DNA from: Chitinophagaceae bacterium
Lineage (GTDB): Bacteria > Bacteroidota > Bacteroidia > Chitinophagales > Chitinophagaceae
Reading direction: 5' to 3'
Length of the DNA: 7,429 nt
Assembly (NCBI GenBank): GCA_025963615.1
Contig: JAOQAL010000131.1
Span: 1 to 7,429 of the forward strand
Shown here: positions 1 through 6,289 of the stretch, one piece after another
Position numbering within the stretch: position 1 is the stretch's first letter
Layout of the letters: every line of letters begins with the position of its first letter
The notes under the pieces: model-generated
What the model was told of the DNA's origin: nothing
Seen by the model: the letters and a program-made list of their open reading frames with translations, nothing else
Database searches by the model: none
Position numbers and translations under genes: made by a program

Positions 1-998
1 TCTGTTGCTCCATAACCGTAGGCGGGGTGATATTGATTGACAAAAGATTTCACATCTTTTTTTAACCGGAGAATATCATGTATTTCATCCCGGAGCTTGC
101 CTTCCCCTATTCCGTGTATAATAATTATGGAACGCAGGTGATGAATTAGCGCGAGATCATAGAACTTTTCAAATGTTTTCAATTGCAGCGTTACGATTTC
201 AAAATTGCTCAGGTGCTTCCAGTCATTGGTTATTTTTTCAATATGCAGGTCTACCACGCTGCGGGCGGCTTCCAGGTGCTGTCGGGCATGTTTGGCATCA
301 TATATTTTATATTGCCCGTTGGCAGGTTTGCCGGTATCTGCCATGTCATCCACTTTATCCGGGTATTCTTCAAAAAGACTATACGAAAAAGTAGCTTCGT
401 TTTTTTTCTTTAACTCCTCGATCCTGTTAAAAAGTTGCTTCGGTTTCAGCTTGAGTGAATATTCAAAAAAATCTGCCTTCCATTTATCCCGTTGCCCCAA
501 CGTAAATTCAAAATCAAAAGAGGGGCTATCATTTAAATGTTCGAATGCGATATCATGCAGGTAAAAATCTTCACCTGTATGCAACGTGTTTTTCAATTCA
601 AAATCAATGTCGCCAAAAAAAATAAGTTTGTAAATAAAATTGTATTCTTTATCCGTGCCATTCAACAGGTGTATTTTTAATTCTTTTACTACATCATCAC
701 CAAATTCATCTGTTTCCATCACAGGGAGAAACGTGATCCACACCCCCGGAGCAATTTTTGAACCCTTTGCCCCGTTATCCTTCTTTAGATCATCAATATA
801 TTTCTTCTCCTTTTTTTGAGGAAATAGTTTTTTCTCAGAGAAACGCTTGAAGTAGGGAAAATCAATCTGGTCCATGTAGGCTGGAAATTTTACTCCCCGC
901 ACATCTATCAGTACCATTTTATCATTGATAATATCAATAATTTCTCCTTCTTCATTGGAATGAAGCACTAAGATCTTATCCCCTACCTGGTATTTCAT
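1..998 (-). CDS. DUF2027 / Smr-domain protein, C-terminus cut off by the window edge
   Basis: This is a putative cytoplasmic nucleic-acid-binding or nuclease-like protein; its substrate is unknown. Reading the minus strand from the ATG at 998-996 gives 332 complete codons without a stop, running off the left edge. The N-terminus (MKYQVGDKILVLH, residues 1-55) looks like a small SH3/Tudor-like beta barrel. Residues about 82-185 form a second, beta-rich region, and a charged, helix-prone linker follows. Residues about 247 to the end are an Smr domain: VDLHIEKI at 249-256, then HGIGEGKLRDEI at 295-306, then HPAYGYGAT near the edge, which is the usual Smr tail, so only a few residues should be missing. 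Smr domains occur in MutS2 and in stand-alone endonucleases. The first motif reads VDLHIE rather than the LDLHG of classical Smr nucleases, so activity should not be assumed. The gene is separated from the permease by a repeat-filled gap and probably has its own promoter. Confidence 0.9.
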   Translation of the reverse strand, partial: MKYQVGDKILVLHSNEEGEIIDIINDKMVLIDVRGVKFPAYMDQIDFPYFKRFSEKKLFPQKKEKKYIDDLKKDNGAKGSKIAPGVWITFLPVMETDEFGDDVVKELKIHLLNGTDKEYNFIYKLIFFGDIDFELKNTLHTGEDFYLHDIAFEHLNDSPSFDFEFTLGQRDKWKADFFEYSLKLKPKQLFNRIEELKKKNEATFSYSLFEEYPDKVDDMADTGKPANGQYKIYDAKHARQHLEAARSVVDLHIEKITNDWKHLSNFEIVTLQLKTFEKFYDLALIHHLRSIIIIHGIGEGKLRDEIHDILRLKKDVKSFVNQYHPAYGYGAT

Positions 999-1036
999 GA
1001 AGTCAAAATAAATGAATGAACCGTAAAAATGCCGGC

Positions 1037-1067
1037 CAAAGTTACTACAGTATCGCTGATTTTGAAC
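1037..1067 (-). promoter_or_regulatory. Candidate Bacteroidota-type promoter for the DUF2027/Smr gene
   Basis: On the minus strand, TAACTTTG at 1044-1037 is an exact match to the Bacteroidota -7 box TAnnTTTG. It would place the transcript start near 1030-1034 and leave a leader of about 30 nt before the ATG at 998. The -33 region (TTTG in the consensus) is weak: about 19 nt upstream the minus strand reads GGTTCAAAA, and this already belongs to the first unit of the neighbouring repeat. No Shine-Dalgarno-like sequence precedes the ATG, as is common in this phylum. The call rests on one good box and sensible spacing only. Confidence 0.42.
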
Positions 1068-1145
1068 CATGGAGTCACAGTGGCACAGAGAGACACAGAG
1101 AATGTCTTTAGAGTTTAGAAGTTTATTAGTTCAAAAGTTCATGAG
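1060..1145 (+). repeat. Repeat unit 1 (blocks A1 and B1)
   Basis: Block A1 begins TTTTGAACCATGGAG at 1060 and runs to about 1103 with the CACAGAG words. It differs from A2 and A3 in having CCATGG where they have CCACGG. After a spacer come four 8-nt B units at 1114, 1122, 1130 and 1138, each fitting TTYANNAR. The 46-nt C block is absent, so this unit is 86 nt long and abuts unit 2 directly. Confidence 0.85.
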
Positions 1146-1266
1146 TTTTGAACCACGGAGTCACGGTGGCACAGAGAGACACAGAGGATACGTTTAGAAG
1201 TTTATCAGTTCAAAAGTTCAGGAACGCTTCGATCAATTGAGGTGGCCTTCAGTTTTCGGAAACCCG
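1146..1266 (+). repeat. Repeat unit 2 (blocks A2, B2 and C1)
   Basis: Block A2 (from 1146) is followed by four TTYANNAR units at 1193, 1201, 1209 and 1217, and then by block C1 at 1221-1266. B and C overlap by four bases because the last 8-nt unit runs into the GGAAC start of C. The spacer between A and B is shorter than in units 1 and 3, which indicates small deletions after duplication. Confidence 0.85.
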
Positions 1267-1268
1267 GG

Positions 1269-1396
1269 TTTTGAACCACGGAGTCACAGTGGCACAGAGA
1301 GACACAGAGAATACTTTTACAATTTAGAAGTTTATTAGTTCAAAAGTTCAGGAACCCTTCGATAGATTGAGGTGGCCTTCAGTTTTCGGAAACCCG
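1269..1396 (+). repeat. Repeat unit 3 (blocks A3, B3 and C2)
   Basis: Block A3 (from 1269) is followed by four TTYANNAR units at 1323, 1331, 1339 and 1347, and by block C2 at 1351-1396. C2 matches C1 at 43 of 46 positions, the differences falling in the first 15 bases. The final 31 bases of C1 and C2 are identical. This unit lies closest to the inverted end and is the natural partner for a hairpin with it. Confidence 0.85.
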
Positions 1397-1399
1397 AAA

Positions 1400-1480
1400 C
1401 TTCTAAACTCCTAAACTCCTAAACTTATAAACCTAGTCTTCCTCCCTGACTCTGTGCCTCGGTGCCTTAGTGTTCCAAAA
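1400..1480 (-). repeat. Inverted repeat end (blocks A' and B')
   Basis: Read on the minus strand, A' is at 1480-1450 (starting TTTTGGAACACTAAGG and ending GGCACAGAG) and B' at 1431-1400. B' has four 8-nt units, two of them identical (TTTAGGAG), all fitting the same TTYANNAR consensus as the forward B blocks. The A' block lacks the second CACAGAG word. Between A' and B' lie 18 nt of unrelated sequence. The end sits 7 nt downstream of the permease stop codon, so it would be the first part of any read-through transcript and could act as a 3' structure. Confidence 0.8.
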
Positions 1481-1487
1481 TTGTATT

Positions 1488-3236
1488 TTATCCCTTCCAG
1501 GCCAGTTTACTCTTTTTGAATCCATATAAAAAATAAATGACTACTCCAAGAATAAGCCACCCGATAAACCAGACCCAATTACTTTTAGACATTCCTGTAA
1601 GGAGGTACATACAGGTTATTACACCCATTAACGGGATGAGAGAATATTTTTTTATAACCGCGAATACAGACAATAATACGGCGCTACTCCAAAATATGAT
1701 CAAAGAAATATTGGGTATGGCGAGGTCCATAAAACTTTTTTTACCGTTGCGATATTCTTCCGTACTGTTAAAATCAAAATTGAATATATCAGAGAAATAG
1801 GTTTTGGATAATGCATGCGCCATAATGATTGAGCCTGTTACAATCAATGGAAAAATGAACTGCCCATTAACGTACGGGAGATGAAAACGGCCAGCCACTT
1901 TGTCTTTGGGCGGTATCAATAATACGCCGCCACAAACCAGAACAAAAGCGAATAGTGTTGCAATGCTGGTAAAATCCAATACGAATGTCTTATCGGTGAA
2001 AAGTATTGGAACTCCTACTACAAGACCCGTCACAATTGTTGAAAACGACGGGGTTTTATACTTTGGATGAATTTTTTGAAATACCGGCGGCATTAAACCA
2101 TCACGGCTCATGCTCATCCAAATGCGTGGCTGGCCCATTTGAAAGACCAATAATACACTGGTCATCGCTACCACCGCAACAAAAGCAACCAGGAATTGCA
2201 TCCAGCCAACATTCAGATTTTGCGGCTCAAAAATAAACGCCAGCGGGTCGCCAATGCCGTCAAATTTTTTATAATTAGCCGCACCTGTCAGTACTAAGGT
2301 CAATAAAATATAAATGACCGTACAAATTACCAGGGAAAATATCATTCCTTTGGGCAAGTCCCGTTGTGGATTTTTGCTTTCTTCCGCCAGTACGCTCACG
2401 GCATCAAAGCCAATATAAGCAAAAAATACACTGGCTACAGCCAGCATCACCCCGCTAAAACCATTCGGCATGAATGACCGTACTCCTTGATCATTAGCCG
2501 GTGTCCAGTTAGGAGTTAATCCGTTTGCAAAAACAAGATACCCGCCAACAATGATGATCAAAGCAACTACGGCTATTTTCAACATAACCATTACATTGCT
2601 GAAATTCCGGCTTTCTTTGATGCCCCGGTATACCAGGTATGTTATCAGTACATTAATGACCAATGCAGGAAGGTCAAAAATAATTCGTAATCCCCCGGCA
2701 ACCGGCGCCTGATTCCATGCGGCTAATACTTCTTCATTGGTACTTCCCCCTCCAATAGCATGCTTAGCTTCCATATAACTGGTAGAAAGGTATTCAGGAA
2801 TATGTACATGCATTTTACTCATGAGAGAAGTAAAATAGTCACTCCAGCTATAAGCAACATAAATATTGCCGATGGAATATTCCATAATCAATGCCCAGCC
2901 GATGACCCAGGCAAACAATTCTCCAAAACTTGCATAGGCATAAGTGTATGCGCTACCGGCAACGGGTATGCGGCTGGCAAATTCTGAGTAGCATAATGCC
3001 GTAAATGCGCAGGCGATGCCGGTAATCACGAATAACAATATGACCCCCGGCCCCCCATGAAATACAGCAAATCCAAGACTGCTGAAGCTGCCAGCACCCA
3101 GGATGGCTGCAATGCCGAAAAAGGTAAGGTCTTTAGCAGTCAATACTCTTTTAAGCCCTGTGCCAGCATGCGGGTCATCACCCCCTTCCGAAAGTATAGA
3201 CGAAATCTTCTTTGTCCTGAACAAGGAGTTAGACAT
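1488..3236 (-). CDS. APC-superfamily amino acid permease, cationic amino acid transporter (CAT)-like
   Basis: A polytopic inner-membrane carrier predicted to import amino acids by secondary transport; the exact substrate cannot be read from sequence. The 582 residues give about 14 hydrophobic segments by eye (roughly 37-59, 64-84, 107-130, 187-204, 215-237, 259-281, 297-319, 344-366, 398-412, 417-441, 457-476, 503-527, 531-547, 552-571), as in CAT-type carriers. Supporting motifs are the TM1 substrate loop GIAAILGAGSF (41-51), YSEFASRIPVAGSAYTY (83-99) after TM2, and FFAYIGFDAVSVLAEESKNP (271-290) at TM6. The TM1 loop has Ser50 where GAGIF is usual. Two soluble stretches, about 140-185 and 478-502, are longer than in compact 12-helix relatives. 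The ATG at 3236 gives a normal cytoplasmic N-terminus. The gene lies 67 nt after the prenyl synthase gene, on the same strand. Confidence 0.93.
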   Translation of the reverse strand: MSNSLFRTKKISSILSEGGDDPHAGTGLKRVLTAKDLTFFGIAAILGAGSFSSLGFAVFHGGPGVILLFVITGIACAFTALCYSEFASRIPVAGSAYTYAYASFGELFAWVIGWALIMEYSIGNIYVAYSWSDYFTSLMSKMHVHIPEYLSTSYMEAKHAIGGGSTNEEVLAAWNQAPVAGGLRIIFDLPALVINVLITYLVYRGIKESRNFSNVMVMLKIAVVALIIIVGGYLVFANGLTPNWTPANDQGVRSFMPNGFSGVMLAVASVFFAYIGFDAVSVLAEESKNPQRDLPKGMIFSLVICTVIYILLTLVLTGAANYKKFDGIGDPLAFIFEPQNLNVGWMQFLVAFVAVVAMTSVLLVFQMGQPRIWMSMSRDGLMPPVFQKIHPKYKTPSFSTIVTGLVVGVPILFTDKTFVLDFTSIATLFAFVLVCGGVLLIPPKDKVAGRFHLPYVNGQFIFPLIVTGSIIMAHALSKTYFSDIFNFDFNSTEEYRNGKKSFMDLAIPNISLIIFWSSAVLLSVFAVIKKYSLIPLMGVITCMYLLTGMSKSNWVWFIGWLILGVVIYFLYGFKKSKLAWKG

Positions 3237-3303
3237 CTGCAGCTGATTTTATTGTTTCAAAATAGCCAAAATTCCTTAACGGCGAACAGGGGTGACAGAA
3301 TTC

Positions 3304-4269
3304 TCAATATTCTCTTTGGACAAGGGAATGCGCCAGGGCTACCAAAGGAATTTTTCGGCGGGAAAGCACCGCTATATTTTCCAGATGGTCGAGCGCTTCG
3401 TCGAGGTATTTATTTTTGAGTTGCAATGCCCATTGATCCACTTTGCAATCATGAAAGATCGATATCACTTTTTCTACTTTATCCGGGGCGTTCCCCTTCA
3501 TCAATTCCTGCAAGGCCAGGTTTTGAGCTGCTGAACCGGATTCCAAAGCATGTATTAATAAAAAAGTCTTTTTATTCGTCAGGATATCACCGCCAACCTG
3601 TTTGCCGAACTTTTCAGGATCACCAAAAACATCCAGGTAATCATCCTGCACCTGGAAAGAAATGCCGAGTTTACGTCCGAATTCGTATAATAAGATTTGA
3701 TTTCTTTCGCCGGCCCCACCCAGGATAGCGCCTAATTGTAAACTCGCTGCCAGCAAAACAGAAGTTTTCAATCCAATCATCTCCAGGTATTCATCATGGC
3801 TTACATATTCTCTTTTTTCAAAATCAATATCTAACTGTTGTCCCTCGCAAACTTCCCTGGCAGTTTTATTAAAGAGATGTAATACACGATGAATATGTTT
3901 CAGGCTGACCTTATTCAAGTAATCATAAGCGGCTACGAGCATCACATCACCGGCGAGCAAGGCAGTATTATCCCCAAACTTGGTATGAACTGTTTGCATT
4001 CCCCGGCGTAAAGGCGCTTTATCCATGATATCATCATGAATGAGTGTAAAGTTGTGAAAGAGTTCAATAGCGGTTGCTACCTGCCAAGCATCGGCATGAA
4101 TGTCATCAAATAATTCATTGCCCATCAAAGCCAAAACAGGCCTTATTCTTTTGCCCCCCAAACTTAAAAAATATTCATTGGGTTTATAAAGAGATGCAGG
4201 CTCCCGCGGAAAATGCCGTTGTTCAAAATGTAAAGAGAATTTTTCAGAAAGTAATTCAAAACTGTTCAT
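3304..4269 (-). CDS. Polyprenyl diphosphate synthase, probably short-chain (FPP/GGPP type)
   Basis: A soluble trans-prenyltransferase that condenses isopentenyl diphosphate with an allylic diphosphate. The 321 residues carry the full family signature: GGKRIRP at 38-44, first aspartate-rich motif DDIMD at 79-83 followed by RRG at 88-90, GD at 107-108 in helix F, KTS at 168-170, and second aspartate-rich motif DDYLD at 209-213. The aspartates hold the magnesium ions that bind the diphosphate. Phe74 and Phe71 lie five and eight residues before the first motif. Bulky aromatics there block chain growth in known farnesyl and geranylgeranyl synthases, so a C15-C20 product is inferred rather than a long quinone tail. 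The start at 4269 is an ATG only 10 nt after the rnr stop, suggesting coupled expression. Product length is the uncertain point, so no gene symbol is given. Confidence 0.94.
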   Translation of the reverse strand: MNSFELLSEKFSLHFEQRHFPREPASLYKPNEYFLSLGGKRIRPVLALMGNELFDDIHADAWQVATAIELFHNFTLIHDDIMDKAPLRRGMQTVHTKFGDNTALLAGDVMLVAAYDYLNKVSLKHIHRVLHLFNKTAREVCEGQQLDIDFEKREYVSHDEYLEMIGLKTSVLLAASLQLGAILGGAGERNQILLYEFGRKLGISFQVQDDYLDVFGDPEKFGKQVGGDILTNKKTFLLIHALESGSAAQNLALQELMKGNAPDKVEKVISIFHDCKVDQWALQLKNKYLDEALDHLENIAVLSRRKIPLVALAHSLVQREY

Positions 4270-4279
4270 CTGAGTTGAT

Positions 4280-6289
4280 TTATTCTTTTTCCTCCTTCAA
4301 TTCTCCTGTTATCACCCATTCATAATCCAGTTGCCGCTTGGTTAAATTTGCCGCAACAACTTTTATCCACACCTTATCGCCCATCCTGAATTTTTTGCCG
4401 CTCCGGTGACCTACAAGACAATAATCTGTTTCAACATGACGGAAATCGTCGTAGTCTGTCAACGAACTAATACTAACAAGACCTTCACATTTATGCATAA
4501 CAGTTTCCACCCAAAAACCAAATGCAGCAACACCACTGATAATGCCTTCAAACTCTTCCCCCAGGTAATTTTTCATGTACTCCACCTGTTTGTACTTATT
4601 CGCGGCCCGTTCAGAATCCATGGCGGCCCGTTCTCTTTCGCTGCAATGCTTGCATTTTTCTTCAAGTTTTTTATCAGGTACAATTTTATTTTGCAGGACT
4701 TTTTCAAGGATCCGGTGAACAATTACATCCGGATAGCGACGGATTGGAGATGTAAAGTGACAGTAATGATCAAATCCCAAACCATAATGCCCCACATTCT
4801 CGCTCGTGTACTTTGCCTTCGCCATAGTACGGATACCCAATTGTTCCAATACATGTTGTTCCGGTTTGCCCTGAACATCTTTCAGCATCAGGTTAAATGA
4901 TTCAGCGATGGCCCGGGGTGAAGATGTATCAAACTTATGTCCGAATTTTTTCGCGAATGCTACAAAGGGCAGCAATTTTTCTTCATCTGGATCATCGTGT
5001 ACACGATAAGGAAAGGGCAATGGCTTATCATGAATTTTTATTTTTGAGACGTTTTCCGCCACGATACGGTTTGCCAACAGCATGAACTCCTCGATTAACT
5101 GGTGCGATTCTTTACTTTCCTTAATTACAATTCCAATGGGCTTCCCTTTTTCATCCAGCTTAAACCGGACTTCCTGCGACGAAAAATTGATTGCTCCTTT
5201 CTTGAAACGCTCTTTGCGCATCCGCTGCGCCATTTTATTCAGGAACAAAATCTCATCACGATATAAGCCTTCCCCGTTCTCAATAATTTCCTGCACATCT
5301 TCGTAAGTATAACGATGGTCAGAATGGATTACGGTTTTGCCCAACCAGTAATTTTTCACATTTCCATTTTCATTAACCTGGAATATCGCGGAAAAAGTAA
5401 GTTTATCCTCCTTCGGCCGCAACGAACACAACACATTGGATATATGTTCGGGCAACATGGGGTTTACCCTGTCAGGCAAATAAACCGAAGTAGCTTTTTC
5501 ATAAGCGAATTTATCCAGCACGGTGTCTTCCCGCACATAATGGCTTACATCAGCAATATGGACACCTATTTCATAATTACCATTCGGTAATAGCCGGAAT
5601 GAAATAGCATCATCAAAATCTTTGGCATCGACCGGGTCGATAGTAAAAGTCAATATATCGCGGACGTCTTTCCGGTTTTCCAACTCGCTGGCTGAAATCG
5701 CATCCGGTATTCTTGCGGCTTCTTCCATCACATCGTCCGGAAATTCAATCGGGAATCCATTTTCTAAAAGAATCTCCTTCATGGCCGAGTCATTGGGCTC
5801 TTCTTCATTTAAAATGCTGACAACTTCACCCAACGGACGTTTGCCATTTTTTTCCCACTCAATTAATTTCACCACGACGCGGTTACCATCCCTGGCGCCA
5901 TGAAAGTTTGATTCAGGAATATAAATATTGGGCATGGGTCTGTCCATCGAAGCAATGAAGAAAGCGAATCCCCGTCCGACCGGGTCATCCGGGCGGGCTT
6001 TATTCATTTCGATCTTGCCGATAAATTCTGTCCGCTTGCGTTGCACTACCTCCATAATTACGCCCTGCATACGTTTTTTCCCATCGCCGTATTTACCAAT
6101 CTTTACTCTTACCGTATCGCCATGAAAGGCCGTATTAAAATCGCCGGGGCGGATCAGTATGTCTACTTCAGTTTCCGGCGAAATGACAAAGCCCATTCCT
6201 GAACGGGTTATATCCAATACGCCTTTTACCATCCGTTCGTCGGATGACTTCTTATCTTTTGTTTTCTTTTTTGAATCTTTCCTTCCCAT
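4280..6289 (-). CDS. rnr: Ribonuclease R (RNase II/RNB family 3'-5' exoribonuclease)
   Basis: A processive 3'-to-5' hydrolytic exoribonuclease that degrades structured RNA in the cytoplasm. Numbered from the ATG at 6289 (669 residues), it has a lysine-rich tail (1-19), two cold-shock-like OB domains (about 20-84 and 86-154), the RNB catalytic domain (about 214-535) and an S1 domain (about 576-660). The catalytic motif DPVDAKDFDDA is at 218-228, with Asp218, 224, 226 and 227 as metal ligands. Tyr270 in SVYLPDR matches the base-stacking tyrosine, and HFTSPIRRYPD at 511-521 is the conserved RNA-binding segment. It lacks the N-terminal helix-turn-helix and the long basic C-terminal tail of E. coli RNase R. 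The frame extends to a TTG at 6322, but the ATG is preferred because the basic tail then opens in the usual way and overlap with lpxK falls from 71 to 38 nt. Confidence 0.96.
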   Translation of the reverse strand: MGRKDSKKKTKDKKSSDERMVKGVLDITRSGMGFVISPETEVDILIRPGDFNTAFHGDTVRVKIGKYGDGKKRMQGVIMEVVQRKRTEFIGKIEMNKARPDDPVGRGFAFFIASMDRPMPNIYIPESNFHGARDGNRVVVKLIEWEKNGKRPLGEVVSILNEEEPNDSAMKEILLENGFPIEFPDDVMEEAARIPDAISASELENRKDVRDILTFTIDPVDAKDFDDAISFRLLPNGNYEIGVHIADVSHYVREDTVLDKFAYEKATSVYLPDRVNPMLPEHISNVLCSLRPKEDKLTFSAIFQVNENGNVKNYWLGKTVIHSDHRYTYEDVQEIIENGEGLYRDEILFLNKMAQRMRKERFKKGAINFSSQEVRFKLDEKGKPIGIVIKESKESHQLIEEFMLLANRIVAENVSKIKIHDKPLPFPYRVHDDPDEEKLLPFVAFAKKFGHKFDTSSPRAIAESFNLMLKDVQGKPEQHVLEQLGIRTMAKAKYTSENVGHYGLGFDHYCHFTSPIRRYPDVIVHRILEKVLQNKIVPDKKLEEKCKHCSERERAAMDSERAANKYKQVEYMKNYLGEEFEGIISGVAAFGFWVETVMHKCEGLVSISSLTDYDDFRHVETDYCLVGHRSGKKFRMGDKVWIKVVAANLTKRQLDYEWVITGELKEEKE

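Larger units (their letters stand above)
1060..1480. repeat. Composite palindromic non-coding repeat filling the permease-DUF2027/Smr gap
   Basis: The gap from 999 to 1487 holds no plausible gene and is largely occupied by this 421-nt repeat. Its order is A1-B1, A2-B2-C1, A3-B3-C2, B', A', where A is a CACAGAG-rich block, B is four 8-nt units, C is a 46-nt block and primes mark inverted orientation. The outer ends are imperfect inverted repeats of 31 nt: 1060-1090 against 1450-1480. A3 against A' matches at 24 of 31 positions by hand alignment. The rightmost portion (1269-1480) could fold into one long hairpin, A3-B3 pairing with B'-A' around C2. There is no transposase and no convincing flanking duplication. 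It resembles dispersed intergenic repeats with a CCACGGAG...CACAGAG theme that I recall from several bacterial genomes, but no search was possible here. Confidence 0.85.

Noticed and set aside
173..564. Plus-strand open frames within 173-564
   Set aside because: They lie opposite the in-frame DUF2027/Smr gene, whose minus-strand reading carries clear Smr motifs. Their translations show no recognisable family.
1060..1480. CRISPR array
   Set aside because: The direct units are unevenly spaced (86 and 123 nt), the material between first blocks is itself repeated, and no cas gene is present.
1050..1490. Target-site duplication flanking the composite repeat
   Set aside because: The left flank (GTATCGCTGA) and right flank (TTGTATTTTA) share only GTAT at non-equivalent offsets, which is expected by chance.
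3237..3303. Promoter or terminator in the 67-nt gap before the permease
   Set aside because: The minus strand has two TTTTG words but no proper TAnnTTTG box at the right spacing, and no inverted repeat with a T-run. Neither can be claimed.
4406..5903. Series of plus-strand open frames opposite rnr
   Set aside because: They are antisense to conserved RNB and OB coding sequence and have no recognisable motifs; the rnr frame explains the sequence fully.
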